Assembly: GCF_900167445.1 (NCBI RefSeq)
Contig: NZ_FUZT01000009.1
Location: 1-64,000, forward strand
Length of the DNA stretch: 64,000 nucleotides
Reading direction: 5' to 3'
From: Maledivibacter halophilus
Lineage (GTDB): Bacteria > Bacillota > Clostridia > Peptostreptococcales > Caminicellaceae
Notes under the pieces: generated by a model
Database searches by the model: none
What the model was told of the DNA's origin: nothing
What the model saw: the letters and a program-made list of their open reading frames with translations, nothing else
Made by a program: the position numbers and the translations under genes
Shown: positions 9,257-18,748 of the stretch, piece by piece
Layout of the letters: the number at the start of each line of letters is the position of its first letter
How positions within the stretch are numbered: position 1 is the first letter of the stretch

Positions 9257-9995
9257 GTTAGATAACCTCCAAGGCTGTTACAAGTAATTTAATTATATAC
9301 TATAGCGATCAGTTTACAAGGGCATTGAACTATATGTTTATTTTGTGCTTTTATGTTCTATATTATATCATTTTTATGGTTTATATTATATTAAAAAAAG
9401 TTCTAGTTCATTTGTTTTCAATGTTTTTAAGACTTTTCAAATTCCTTTAATTTTAAAGGGCTTTGTGATATAATCAATATATAGAAAATTTAAAAAATTA
9501 CCTCCTATTAGGGTATTAATTGAACAGTTACATATTCATATTGAGTCCAAATATAATGAAATTAAGGCTATTAAAAGTTAATTGGCCTATATTTAAGAGA
9601 GAAATTTTAAGAAAGAATGATTAATAGTATGGAAGAACTAGTGAGAAAATAGATAGTAATCAGCTATCTATTTTTAATGAGCTGAAAAAGTCGTAATCTT
9701 AAACAAGAAGAGCCTACTAAATAGGAAGTTGTGATAAAGGATAGAAAAGTATTTGTTACTCTTGAGCTGATTAGTTATATTCTATACTTGAAATATAGCC
9801 ATGCTCCTTTATGGACAAAAAGGCTATTTTAAAAATATCATTCCTTTAGGCTTAAGGACTGACATCCTGTCAGTTCTACGAATTTTCCTGAAATCTTTCA
9901 GATAGTTTTCTAACTAAATTTCCGAAATCATTCTTTTTTCTTTTGAGTAATTTTTAGTATTCATAATCCATCTATTTGAATCAAATATTTTTATA
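9257..9995. other. 739-nt region without a recognised gene
   Basis: No convincing CDS. It contains an extended -10 sequence (TGATATAAT, 9466-9474) and a terminator-like hairpin at 9647-9675 on the plus strand, and a short stretch (about 9500-9590) translating like a decayed coding remnant. The rest is AT-rich without recognisable structure. Confidence 0.5.
9647..9675 (+). terminator. Terminator-like hairpin in a gene-free region
   Basis: AAATAGATAG pairs with CTATCTATTT across a short loop, with trailing Ts. No plus-strand gene ends before it, which suggests a small RNA or a decayed gene upstream. Confidence 0.4.
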
Positions 9996-10028
9996 TTGTA
10001 CAAGTATAAAAGAGAAAGAAGTGAAAAA

Positions 10029-11435
10029 ATGGATATAAAAAAAGAGTTAGAAATAATAAAAGAAAAATATAAAGTACAAAAAACTATTTTTGATAATGCA
10101 TATGATGGTATGTATATAATGGATAAAGATGGATATACGGAAGATATAAATGATGCATACTTACAAATAACTGGACTTAAAAAAGAAAATTTAGTTGGAT
10201 TTCATATGCAGGAGCTTATTGAAAAGGGGTATTTTAATGAATCTGCTGGTCTTAAAGTATGTAAAACTAAAAAAACTGTAACTATAATAGATACTTTCCA
10301 AAATGGGAAAAGATGTTTAGTGACAGCTAATCCTGTTTTTGATGATGATGAAAGATTTATAAGAGTAGTAAGTACAGTTAGAGATATGACAGAACTAATG
10401 TTATTACAGCAAGGAATTGAAGAAACACAAAAACTAAATGAACAGTATGAAGAAGAAATTAACTATTTGAGACAACAAAATATGAGTAGAAATAGAATTA
10501 TAGGAAAAAATAGTGAATTTATCAAATTGTTAGAACTAGTTCATAAAGGCGCTGGATCCGATGCTACAGTCTTAATAACAGGAGAAACAGGAACGGGCAA
10601 GGAAGTTATAGCTAAAGAAGTACATAATTCAAGTTATAGAAAATCAGGACCCTTTATTAAAGTTAATTGTGCAGCAATTCCAGAGAATCTATTAGAGTCA
10701 GAATTGTTTGGCTATGAAAAAGGTGCTTTTACTGGGGCACAAAAAAGTAAACTTGGTAAGTTTGAACTGGCGCAAAAAGGTACAATACTTTTAGATGAAA
10801 TTGGAGAAATGCCAACACAACTGCAGTCAAAAATACTTAGAGTAATACAAGAAAGGGAAATTTACCATCTAGGTGGAACTAAGCCAATAAATATTGATAT
10901 AAGAATAATAGCGTCAACAAATTGCAATCTGATAGAACTTATAAAAAAAGGAAAATTCAGAGAAGATTTATATTATAGATTAAATGTAATTCCTGTTTCA
11001 ATTCCACCACTTAGGGATAGAAGAGATGACATTGTGCTGTTTGTTGACTATTTTATTAAAAAGTATAATAAAAAATATAATAGATATTGCAAATTATCTA
11101 GAAAGGCCCTTAGATTATTGGAGAAATACGATTGGCCAGGTAATATAAGAGAACTTGAAAATTTAATTGAGCGGTTAATTGTTACTTCTGATATAACTAT
11201 AATAAGTGCTGAATATCTAATTGAATTCGATGAGGAAAAATTTTGTTATGATATAAATTACTCTTGTGGAAAAGGGAAATTAAATGAAATTGTTCAGAAT
11301 GTTGAAAGGCAAGTGATAAAAAAGGCTTCATTAAAATATAAGAATACAAGAGAAATGGCAAAAGCATTAGGGGTAAGTCAACCTACAGTTGTTAGGAAAA
11401 TGAAAAAATATGGTATTAGTCCAAAAAATATATAG
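10029..11435 (+). CDS. PAS-domain sigma-54-dependent transcriptional activator
   Basis: About 468-residue cytosolic activator (bacterial enhancer-binding protein). An N-terminal PAS domain (residues ~10-125, DNAYDGMYIMDKDGY...) probably senses a small ligand. The AAA+ domain has Walker A GETGTGKE, the sigma-54 contact loop GAFTGA, Walker B GTILLDEIGEM and an arginine-rich FREDLYYRLNVIPV sensor region. A Fis-type helix-turn-helix ends the protein (TREMAKALGVSQPTVVRKMKKYG). Start placed at 10029 with AAGAAGTG upstream. It sits immediately before a canonical -24/-12 promoter and a catabolic operon, so it almost certainly activates that operon. The ligand is unknown; an amino acid or its keto derivative is plausible. 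Confidence 0.93.
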   Translation: MDIKKELEIIKEKYKVQKTIFDNAYDGMYIMDKDGYTEDINDAYLQITGLKKENLVGFHMQELIEKGYFNESAGLKVCKTKKTVTIIDTFQNGKRCLVTANPVFDDDERFIRVVSTVRDMTELMLLQQGIEETQKLNEQYEEEINYLRQQNMSRNRIIGKNSEFIKLLELVHKGAGSDATVLITGETGTGKEVIAKEVHNSSYRKSGPFIKVNCAAIPENLLESELFGYEKGAFTGAQKSKLGKFELAQKGTILLDEIGEMPTQLQSKILRVIQEREIYHLGGTKPINIDIRIIASTNCNLIELIKKGKFREDLYYRLNVIPVSIPPLRDRRDDIVLFVDYFIKKYNKKYNRYCKLSRKALRLLEKYDWPGNIRELENLIERLIVTSDITIISAEYLIEFDEEKFCYDINYSCGKGKLNEIVQNVERQVIKKASLKYKNTREMAKALGVSQPTVVRKMKKYGISPKNI

Positions 11436-11578
11436 AATGTAAATTTTACTGGATATTGATTGAACAAATTCCTAGATTAAAAGTATTAATCAAAAAATAA
11501 TTTGATTAATATTAGTATCTAGATTACTAAATGAATCAAGAAAGCTGTAAGCAATCTAAATTGAGGAATAATTATATA

Positions 11579-11627
11579 AATAACAACTATTTGATACAGA
11601 AATAAATCAAATAGTTGTTATTTTTTT
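11579..11627 (+). terminator. Rho-independent terminator of the sigma-54 activator gene
   Basis: AATAACAACTATTTGAT pairs with ATCAAATAGTTGTTATT and is followed by a run of Ts. Confidence 0.88.
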
Positions 11628-11707
11628 ATAAAAATTATAAAATTCAAAATACTCAAACCACAATCAATTCAACACATGGATTTTAAAAGAACCCTGTTAT
11701 TCTTTAT

Positions 11708-11723
11708 CGGCATGATAATTGCT
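11708..11723 (+). promoter_or_regulatory. Sigma-54 (-24/-12) promoter of the dehydrogenase/GcvP-like operon
   Basis: CGGCATGATAATTGCT matches the TGGCAC-N5-TTGC consensus: GG at 11709-11710 and GC at 11721-11722 with exactly ten bases between. It lies about 40 nt upstream of the dehydrogenase ATG and just downstream of the activator gene's terminator. Confidence 0.85.
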
Positions 11724-11764
11724 ATGTATATTATTATACCATTTTAAAAAATAGGGGTGATAAT

Positions 11765-12784
11765 ATGTTAGCAATAGTAAAAGAGAAAAGAGGACCTGGT
11801 TTTGCCATAAAGGATGTTAAAAAGCCAGTAATCAAAGAAGATGAAGTATTAATAAAAGTTGTTTCTGTAGGAATATGTGGTACCGATATTCCTATACTTG
11901 GAGGAACTAGAGATGTTCCTTTTCCCATGATACCAGGCCATGAATTTTCAGGAGATATAGTAGAGGTAGGAAGTAATGTAAAGAATTTTACCATAGGAGA
12001 TCGAGTAACAGCAGGGCTTGTAATTGGATGTGGAAATTGCAAATTTTGTATAGATGGAAAAGAGTCTTTATGTGATGAACTTATAGAAACAGGAATACAT
12101 GTGGATGGAGCATTTGCAGAATATGTATCAGTTCCAGCTAAAACAGTATTTAAATTAAGTGATTCTATGACCTATGATCAAGGGGCTTCAATTGACCCTA
12201 TTGCATCGGTATATAGAACAGTAAAGAAAGCCAATATTGGAGCCAAGGATGTAGTAGTGGTATATGGACCTGGTCCTATAGGACTATATGGAGTTCAAAC
12301 TGTTAAGGCTCAAGGAGCAAAAACAGTTATAAATATTGGTGTAAAGGGAGATGAAAAAAGACTAGAAATTGCTAAAAAAACAGGTGCTGATTATACGATT
12401 AATGCAAGTGAAGAAAATGTAGTAGAGAGAATAAAAGAAATTACAGATGGAGAAATGGTAGATATATTAATAGATGCTGCTGGCCATCCAAGTGTTATAG
12501 ACCCTGCAATAAAAATACTTAAAAAGGGTGGAGTTTATGGAATAACAGGAATATATCATAAACCAGTTGAAGCAGATTTTGGAAAAGTAGTAAGAAGTGA
12601 ATTAACTATATTCGGAACAATTTGTTATACAAGAAATGAATACAAAGAGTGTATTGATTTAGTGGAAACTGGGAAGGTAGTAGTTGAGCCCCTTATTTCA
12701 CATCATTTCGATTTAAAGGATATGGATAAGGCTTGGGAGGTAATCCAAAAAAGGGAAGCAATAAAGATTATCTTAAAGCCATAA
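11765..12784 (+). CDS. Zinc-dependent medium-chain dehydrogenase
   Basis: 339-residue NAD(P)-dependent alcohol/polyol dehydrogenase of the MDR superfamily (threonine, sorbitol or arabitol dehydrogenase relatives). Catalytic zinc ligands are visible in GICGTD and GHEFSG; the four-cysteine structural zinc lobe is CGNCKFCIDGKESLC. The Rossmann fold carries VVVYGPGPIGLYGVQ. RBS AGGGGTGATAAT precedes the ATG. It is first gene of a sigma-54-controlled operon with P-protein-like genes. Oxidation of a hydroxy amino acid or an amino alcohol, feeding the PLP enzymes behind it, is a reasonable inference; the substrate cannot be read from sequence. Confidence 0.9.
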   Translation: MLAIVKEKRGPGFAIKDVKKPVIKEDEVLIKVVSVGICGTDIPILGGTRDVPFPMIPGHEFSGDIVEVGSNVKNFTIGDRVTAGLVIGCGNCKFCIDGKESLCDELIETGIHVDGAFAEYVSVPAKTVFKLSDSMTYDQGASIDPIASVYRTVKKANIGAKDVVVVYGPGPIGLYGVQTVKAQGAKTVINIGVKGDEKRLEIAKKTGADYTINASEENVVERIKEITDGEMVDILIDAAGHPSVIDPAIKILKKGGVYGITGIYHKPVEADFGKVVRSELTIFGTICYTRNEYKECIDLVETGKVVVEPLISHHFDLKDMDKAWEVIQKREAIKIILKP

Positions 12785-12823
12785 TATAAAATCTTTAAAA
12801 AATTAGAAGGGAGATGAAATGTA

Positions 12824-14245
12824 GTGGAGAAAAGGGATAATGTTGTATATCCATATATACCAAATAGCGTTTCAAAAATTAAAGAAGAAATGCTAAAGGA
12901 AATTGGAGTAGAGAAGGTAGAGGAGCTGTATCAAAGTATTCCTAAGCATTTAAGAGTAAAGGGTAAGCTTAATATTCCAGGACCTATTTTATCAGAAATA
13001 GAATTAAAGCATCATGTAGAAGGAATTATAAATCAAAATAAATCCTGTGATGAGTATGTAAATTTTCTAGGGGCAGGATGCTATAATCACTATGTTCCAG
13101 CGGTATGTGATGAAATTAATGGAAGAAGTGAGTTTTTAACGGCCTACTGTGGAGATACTTATTCAGACCATGGTAAATGTCAAGCCATATTTGAATATAC
13201 AAGTTTAATTGGTGAGTTGTTGGAAATGGATGTAGTTGGGCTAGCTACCTATGATGGAGGTCAAGCAGCTAATACTTCAATACGAATGGCCCATAGAATT
13301 AATGGCAGAAAAGAGGTATTGATTCCTGAAATAATCGATAAGGATATAGTTAATCAAATAAAAGAGTATTGCGATTTTATGGAAATAAAAAAAATCAAAG
13401 CAAATAAAGCTACTGGACAATTGGATTTAGATGATCTTAAGGATAAGATTTCAGAAAAAACAGCATGTGTTTATATAGAAAATCCTAATTTTTTAGGATG
13501 TATCGAGGAGCAGGGAGAAAAAATAAGTGAAATCGCACATAGTTATGGAGCTGAATTTGTTGTATCGGTTGATCCTATTTCATTAGGTGTTTTAGAAACA
13601 CCAGCAGTATATGGCGGTGATATTATTTGTGGAGAATTACAGGCCTTAGGAATACATATGGGCTATGGAAGCGGTCTCGGTGGAATTATTGCAAGTAAGG
13701 ATGAAGAAAAATATATAATGAATTTCCCAAATCACTTTTACAGCTTATATGAAAATGAAAAGGGTGAATTTGGATTTAGCCGATCTCTAAATCAAAGAAC
13801 AAGCTATCACAGCAGAGAAGAAGCAGTAGAATTTTTAGGAACAAATGTTGGTCTTTGGGCAATAACAGCTGCGGTTTACCTCTCACTTCTTGGTCCCCAG
13901 GGAATGTATGAAGTGGGAAGAAATATATTATATAAGAGTAATTATGCTAAAAAAGTATTAGGAGAAATTAAGGGAGTAGAAATATTGTACCAAGAGAGTA
14001 AGAGCTTTAAAGAATTTGTAGTGAATTTTGATAGAACAGGAAAAACTGTGGAGGAAATAAATAGGCAGTTACTAAAGGAAAAAATATTTGGCGGCTACGA
14101 TTTGTCAAAGGATTTTACTGATTTAGGTCAATCGGCATTATATTGTGTTACTGAAACAACGAGAAAGGAAGATATTGAAAATTTAGCTAAGGCAGTAGAA
14201 AGAATTCTTTTATCAAAGGATAGTAAGGGGGGTAAAAATGAGTAG
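12824..14245 (+). CDS. Divergent glycine dehydrogenase (decarboxylating) subunit 1-like protein
   Basis: 473-residue PLP-fold protein homologous to GcvPA, the subunit without the Schiff-base lysine in two-part glycine decarboxylases. Recognisable blocks: YIPNSVSKIKEEMLKEIGV at the N-terminus, NFLGAGCYNHYVPAVCD, and MDVVGLATYDGGQAA. It differs from canonical GcvPA: the usual TPYQAEISQG-type segment is here CGDTYSDHGKCQ. Start is a GTG with AGGGAG about ten bases upstream. The stop overlaps the next gene by 8 nt, implying a heteromeric product. No gcvT or gcvH lies in the operon or window. A decarboxylase or lyase acting on another amino acid is inferred. Confidence 0.75.
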   Translation: MEKRDNVVYPYIPNSVSKIKEEMLKEIGVEKVEELYQSIPKHLRVKGKLNIPGPILSEIELKHHVEGIINQNKSCDEYVNFLGAGCYNHYVPAVCDEINGRSEFLTAYCGDTYSDHGKCQAIFEYTSLIGELLEMDVVGLATYDGGQAANTSIRMAHRINGRKEVLIPEIIDKDIVNQIKEYCDFMEIKKIKANKATGQLDLDDLKDKISEKTACVYIENPNFLGCIEEQGEKISEIAHSYGAEFVVSVDPISLGVLETPAVYGGDIICGELQALGIHMGYGSGLGGIIASKDEEKYIMNFPNHFYSLYENEKGEFGFSRSLNQRTSYHSREEAVEFLGTNVGLWAITAAVYLSLLGPQGMYEVGRNILYKSNYAKKVLGEIKGVEILYQESKSFKEFVVNFDRTGKTVEEINRQLLKEKIFGGYDLSKDFTDLGQSALYCVTETTRKEDIENLAKAVERILLSKDSKGGKNE

Positions 14246-15797
14246 AAATAAGAAAATAAGGGATTTTCACGAAGCTAAATGGCAAGAACCGATTATTTTA
14301 GAATTAAGTGAAGAGGGTCAAAGAGGAATTGTTTTTCCCGATGTTGAGGAAGAATTAAAGGATTTATTTGGTGAGGTTGACAATTTAATTCCAAGTAATA
14401 TGAAGAGAAAAAAGAAACCTGATTTGCCAGAGCTAGGACAACAGCAGGTATTAAGACATTATCTTAGATTATCCCAGGAAACATTGGGGCAAGATTTAAC
14501 TATTGACATTGGCCTTGGTACTTGTACTATGAAATATAGTCCTAAGATCCATGAGCAGTTTGTCAGGAATCCTAAGATTGCTAAGATGCATCCCCTTCAA
14601 GATATAGATACTGCCCAGGGAATACTTAAGATTATGTATGATTTTGAACAAATAATGAAGGAAATATCCGGTATGGATGCATTTTCATTTCAGCCCGGTG
14701 GTGGTGGAATGGCTATCTATTCAAATGCATCAATTATAAAGAAATACCATGAGGATAGAGGAGAAGGAGATCAAAGGACAGAAGTCATAACAACTGTACT
14801 ATCCCATCCCCTTAATGCAGCTGCACCAAAAACTAAAGGTTTTAAAGTAATCAATCTTATGCCGACTGAAAGTGGATACCCAGATATAGAAGATGTAAAA
14901 GCAGCAGTTTCAGAAAAGACAGCAGGTTTTTTTATTACTAATCCAGAGGATACGGGGATTTTCAATCCACTGGTAAAGGAATTCATAGATATAGTACATC
15001 AGGCCGGTGGATTATGTGTATATGATATGGCAGACTATAATGGATTATTTGGAATAGCAAGGGCTAAAGAAGCAGGAATTGATTTATGTCACTTTAATTT
15101 ACATAAGGCCTTTTCTTCACCCCATGGTTCTATGGGTCCATGTTGCGGAGCCCAAGGGGTTACAAAGGAACTTGAAAAATATTTACCCTATCCAAGGGTT
15201 GATTTTGATGGGGAAAAATATTATTTGAATTATGATAGGCCCCATTCAATAGGTAAGCTTAGAAAATTCTATGGTGTTGTAGCTGTGGTACTAAGGGCAT
15301 ATGCATGGACAATTACCATGGGAGCAGATGGACTTAAAGAAGTTGCAGAAACCTCTATACTCAACAATAATTATTTGATGCATAGGCTACTGAAAGAGGC
15401 AAAAGGAATTAGTGTACCATGGGGAGATGGTGGTCATAGACTTGAGCAAGTAAGATATAGCTTTGAAAAACTGAGAGAAGATACAGGGGTTACAATTGAT
15501 GATATCGATAGAAGGGTAGTAGACTATGGATTACAGACATTTTTCCAAAGTCACCATCCAATGCTTATTCCGCAGCCCTTTACCCCTGAACCAAATGAGT
15601 CATATTCTAAGAGGGAACTTGATGAATATGCAGACATATTTGTTAAGATTTCAGAGGAAGCCTATGAAAATCCTGAAATTGTAAAAACAGCACCCCATAA
15701 TGGGCCTATTTCAAAAATAGAGGATGAGATAATAGTAGATCCTAAAGATTTAATTGTAACATGGAGAGTATACAAAAGGAAAAAGGGATTAAAGTAA
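14238..15797 (+). CDS. Divergent glycine dehydrogenase (decarboxylating) subunit 2-like protein
   Basis: 519-residue homologue of GcvPB, the PLP-lysine subunit of glycine decarboxylase. The lysine is retained in HFNLHKAFSSPHG, and GLGTCTMKYSP and MHPLQDIDTAQG match family blocks. Key substrate-site segments are changed relative to what I recall of canonical GcvPB: HKTFSTPHGGGGPG is HKAFSSPHGSMGPC, the SAHGTNPA segment is LSHPLNAA, and the C-terminal TPHNTPV-like block is APHNGPI. These changes are outside normal GcvPB variation as I know it and suggest a different substrate or reaction. Overlaps the GcvPA-like gene by 8 nt and abuts the next gene. Confidence 0.75.
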   Translation: MSRNKKIRDFHEAKWQEPIILELSEEGQRGIVFPDVEEELKDLFGEVDNLIPSNMKRKKKPDLPELGQQQVLRHYLRLSQETLGQDLTIDIGLGTCTMKYSPKIHEQFVRNPKIAKMHPLQDIDTAQGILKIMYDFEQIMKEISGMDAFSFQPGGGGMAIYSNASIIKKYHEDRGEGDQRTEVITTVLSHPLNAAAPKTKGFKVINLMPTESGYPDIEDVKAAVSEKTAGFFITNPEDTGIFNPLVKEFIDIVHQAGGLCVYDMADYNGLFGIARAKEAGIDLCHFNLHKAFSSPHGSMGPCCGAQGVTKELEKYLPYPRVDFDGEKYYLNYDRPHSIGKLRKFYGVVAVVLRAYAWTITMGADGLKEVAETSILNNNYLMHRLLKEAKGISVPWGDGGHRLEQVRYSFEKLREDTGVTIDDIDRRVVDYGLQTFFQSHHPMLIPQPFTPEPNESYSKRELDEYADIFVKISEEAYENPEIVKTAPHNGPISKIEDEIIVDPKDLIVTWRVYKRKKGLK

Positions 15798-16907
15798 ATG
15801 AATATTGGTTTAATTGTTAATCCTATTGCCGGTATGGGGGGAAAAGTAGGACTGAAGGGAACCGATGGGGAGAATATATTAAAAAGAGCCATAGAAGCAG
15901 GTGCCATTAAAGAATCACCATATAAAACAATAAAAATGCTTAAGATTTTAAAAGAACATAAAAAGCCAATAAATATAATGACGGTAAGTGGAGATATGGG
16001 GGAAGCAGAATGCCTTGAAGCTGGAATTAAGCCAGAAGTGGTATTTGTAACTGGTGGAACCACATCCTTTAAGGATACAGAAGAAGCAGCAAGGGAAATG
16101 ATAAGGAGAAAAGCATCTGTTATAGTTTTTGCAGGGGGGGATGGAACTGCAAGAAATATTTATAATGTAGTAGGTGATAAAGTTCCAGTAATAGGAATTC
16201 CCACAGGTGTAAAAATCCACTCAGCGGTTTTTGCCAGCAATCCTAAAAACGCAGGAAGGGCAGTTATTAATTATCTAGAAAACAATAGATCTATTTTAAA
16301 GGACCGTGAGGTAATGGACATAGATGAAGAAGGATTGAGATATGGTAGAGTTAGTGCAAAGCTTTATGGATATATGAAAGTTCCCTTCGATAAACAGTAT
16401 ATACAAGGACTTAAATCAGGATCAAATAGTACGGATAAGGGAATTATATCAAGAATTTCAAAGTATATAGTTGATAATATGGAGGAGGATACCTATTATA
16501 TTGTAGGTGCAGGAACTACAACAAAGGCTATTTTAGAAAGGCTTAATTTAGAATATACACTATTAGGTCCCGATGTTATTTATAACAAAAAACTTATTTT
16601 AAAGGATGCAAATGAAAGGGATTTAATAAAAATATCAAAAAATAAAAAGGTGAAGATTATTATATCTCCTATTGGAGGACAAGGATTTATTTTTGGTAGA
16701 GGAAATCCACAAATAAGCGGCAGTGTAATTAGTAATGTGGGAGTAGAAAATATAATAATAATTGCTACTCCTGCTAAGCTATTAAGTCTTTTGGGAAAAG
16801 GTTTGCAAGCTGATACGGGAAGAGATGAAATTGATGCTTTGTTAAAAAGAAGCTATAAAATTATAGTTGATTATGGGGAATACTACGTAATGAGCTGTAA
16901 AGATTAA
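15798..16907 (+). CDS. ATP-NAD kinase family protein (AcoX-like)
   Basis: 369-residue protein of the NAD-kinase/diacylglycerol-kinase fold. N-terminal NIGLIVNPIAGMGGKVGLKGT and the nucleotide-binding FAGGDGTARN are the family hallmarks; GIPTGVKIHSAVFA follows. It belongs to the longer COG3199-type group that includes AcoX of acetoin operons, not to housekeeping NAD kinase. The ATG directly follows the preceding stop, showing translational coupling. Role unknown: phosphorylating a nucleotide cofactor or a pathway intermediate are both possible. Its recurrent presence in catabolic operons supports a pathway-specific task. Confidence 0.75.
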   Translation: MNIGLIVNPIAGMGGKVGLKGTDGENILKRAIEAGAIKESPYKTIKMLKILKEHKKPINIMTVSGDMGEAECLEAGIKPEVVFVTGGTTSFKDTEEAAREMIRRKASVIVFAGGDGTARNIYNVVGDKVPVIGIPTGVKIHSAVFASNPKNAGRAVINYLENNRSILKDREVMDIDEEGLRYGRVSAKLYGYMKVPFDKQYIQGLKSGSNSTDKGIISRISKYIVDNMEEDTYYIVGAGTTTKAILERLNLEYTLLGPDVIYNKKLILKDANERDLIKISKNKKVKIIISPIGGQGFIFGRGNPQISGSVISNVGVENIIIIATPAKLLSLLGKGLQADTGRDEIDALLKRSYKIIVDYGEYYVMSCKD

Positions 16908-17232
16908 ATATATATTATGAAATTGTCCCAATACTTCATAACTAAATTAATTGAGGAAATGGCATAACTTTCCATATAAATCCAAACACTATTCCTTCCT
17001 AGGATTTTTTGACTAATTTTACTGAAATAATATCATATAATCACCATTTGTTATATTTTACTATTTTAAACATTTTAAAGCAAAAAGTCAATAGTAATGT
17101 TTGTTAATAAATAAACATTAGTGTTTAAAAGTATAAACTTAAAATATGATTACAACACTTTTGAAAGTAATTCTAAGAAATATAAAGAAAAACAGAGATA
17201 ATTAATAAAACATAGGAAGAGGGGGTTTTATA
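16908..17232. other. Intergenic region between the kinase-like gene and the permease
   Basis: 325 nt without a gene. It holds a small inverted repeat, AATGTTT (17096-17102) with AAACATT (17113-17119), that could be an operator for the permease. No clear terminator for the preceding operon was seen, so readthrough into the permease gene is possible. Confidence 0.4.
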
Positions 17233-18603
17233 ATGGTTCAACATGAAGATGTTATTAACGAGTCAAATTTGAAGACATCATATCGGAGAAGTTTGTTTCT
17301 TTTTATATTCGGATCAATATCAGGAATATTTATATTCTTTGTACAGATTAATGGACAATTTCCTTTTGAAGCAATTTATAAAGGACTTTTAAATCTTTTA
17401 GGAGATGCTGTACCATATATTATATTATCATATCCACCATTAATGATGATCGGATTTATTTATGCTAAGAAATTTGCAAAAGAAGGTTCGAAAATATGTA
17501 ATTTCTTTGAAGAAGATAATACATTTCATGGAGTAGTATACGTATTTTCATCAATACTTGCTGTTATGATATTACTTCAATCAGGTATAAGTGTATTATA
17601 TGGTCCAAAATCAGCTGGATTTATGGTAACAGATATTTTACCCTTTACAATAACAATTATACCAGTTGGAGGTGCAGTATTGCCCCTTTTAGCATCATTT
17701 GGACTGTTAGATGTTATTGGTAGTGTATTAGAGCCAATAATGAGACCAGCATTTAAGGTTCCTGGAAAGAGTGCTCTAGATACAATTGCATCGGTTGTTG
17801 GGGCTGCAGTAGTAGGTATTTTTTTAACTGCATCCCTTTATAAAGACAAGCATTATACAACAAAAGAAGCATTATTAATATCTACAGGCTTTAGTTTGAA
17901 TTCAGTTGGATATTGTGCATTTTGTGTAGGTTATGTTGGTTTAATAAGTAAGTTTAATATAATGTTTTTAATGTATCTTGTAATTACATATGCATTAGCT
18001 GCAATAATGGTCAGAATACCTCCAATAAAAAATTATCCAGATTCTTATGTCGATGGGAGTATTCAAACTGAAGAGATGCGCTCAGAAAACGTTAAATTTA
18101 GCATTCATCAAATAAAAAAAGGGTTTAATAATGCTATTTTAAAAGCGGATAGTTCTGATGGTATTATTAAGGAAGTTTCAAGTGGTTTTATAAATGGTAT
18201 TGGAGTTTCTATGAAGGTAGTTCCAATGATGCTTGGAATTGGTGGAGTTGTATTAGCAATAAATGAATTTACTCCATTGTTTGTAATATTAAGTAAACCT
18301 TTTATTCCTATTATTAGTTTGCTAGGGGTTCCGGAAGCTACAATCGCAGCTCAATCAATATTTGTAGGTGGCTTGGATTTGTTTTTGCCTTCTGCATTAA
18401 TAGGAGCAGCAGCTGTACCAGATGCAACTAAGTTTTTTGTGGTTATGATTTCTTTAATGCAAGTATTATATATTACTGAAACCATGTTGCCTATTATTTT
18501 CTTTGGAATACCGGTTAAGTTTAGGGATTTACTAATACTTTGGGTAATGAGAACTATTATAGCAATGCCATTTGTAGCTATATGTATGCATTTAATATAT
18601 TAA
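17233..18603 (+). CDS. YjiH family permease (nucleoside-recognition/GATE domain membrane protein)
   Basis: 456-residue integral membrane protein with about ten hydrophobic segments. Its central and C-terminal halves carry the two gate-like segments of the YjiH family: AVLPLLASFGLLDVIGSVLE with FKVPGKSALDTIASVVG, and FVILSKPFIPIISLLGVPEA. Members are presumed transporters, some linked to histidine or other amino acids. GAGGGGG precedes the ATG. It follows the sigma-54 operon on the same strand after 325 nt and probably imports that pathway's substrate; this is inferred from position only. Confidence 0.8.
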   Translation: MVQHEDVINESNLKTSYRRSLFLFIFGSISGIFIFFVQINGQFPFEAIYKGLLNLLGDAVPYIILSYPPLMMIGFIYAKKFAKEGSKICNFFEEDNTFHGVVYVFSSILAVMILLQSGISVLYGPKSAGFMVTDILPFTITIIPVGGAVLPLLASFGLLDVIGSVLEPIMRPAFKVPGKSALDTIASVVGAAVVGIFLTASLYKDKHYTTKEALLISTGFSLNSVGYCAFCVGYVGLISKFNIMFLMYLVITYALAAIMVRIPPIKNYPDSYVDGSIQTEEMRSENVKFSIHQIKKGFNNAILKADSSDGIIKEVSSGFINGIGVSMKVVPMMLGIGGVVLAINEFTPLFVILSKPFIPIISLLGVPEATIAAQSIFVGGLDLFLPSALIGAAAVPDATKFFVVMISLMQVLYITETMLPIIFFGIPVKFRDLLILWVMRTIIAMPFVAICMHLIY

Positions 18604-18748
18604 TCCACTAAATCCTAGGATGTGTTTGATATAGGTAGTATTCCCAAAGATTTAATAAAACAAGTGAAATCGTTCTCATAAATCAGTTAAATTCATATAA
18701 TAGTAAAAAACAGTAAAAAATTGAAAACCTAACAGGGAGGGAATATAA

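Noticed and set aside
9500..9590. Short coding-like segment (VLIEQLHIHIES...) in the gene-free region
   Set aside because: Too short, interrupted by stops and not assignable to a transposase or other family from sequence alone.
16960..16976. Second sigma-54-like element before the YjiH permease (TGGCATAACTTTCCA)
   Set aside because: The GG is present but the -12 dinucleotide at the required position is CA rather than GC, so it does not meet the consensus.
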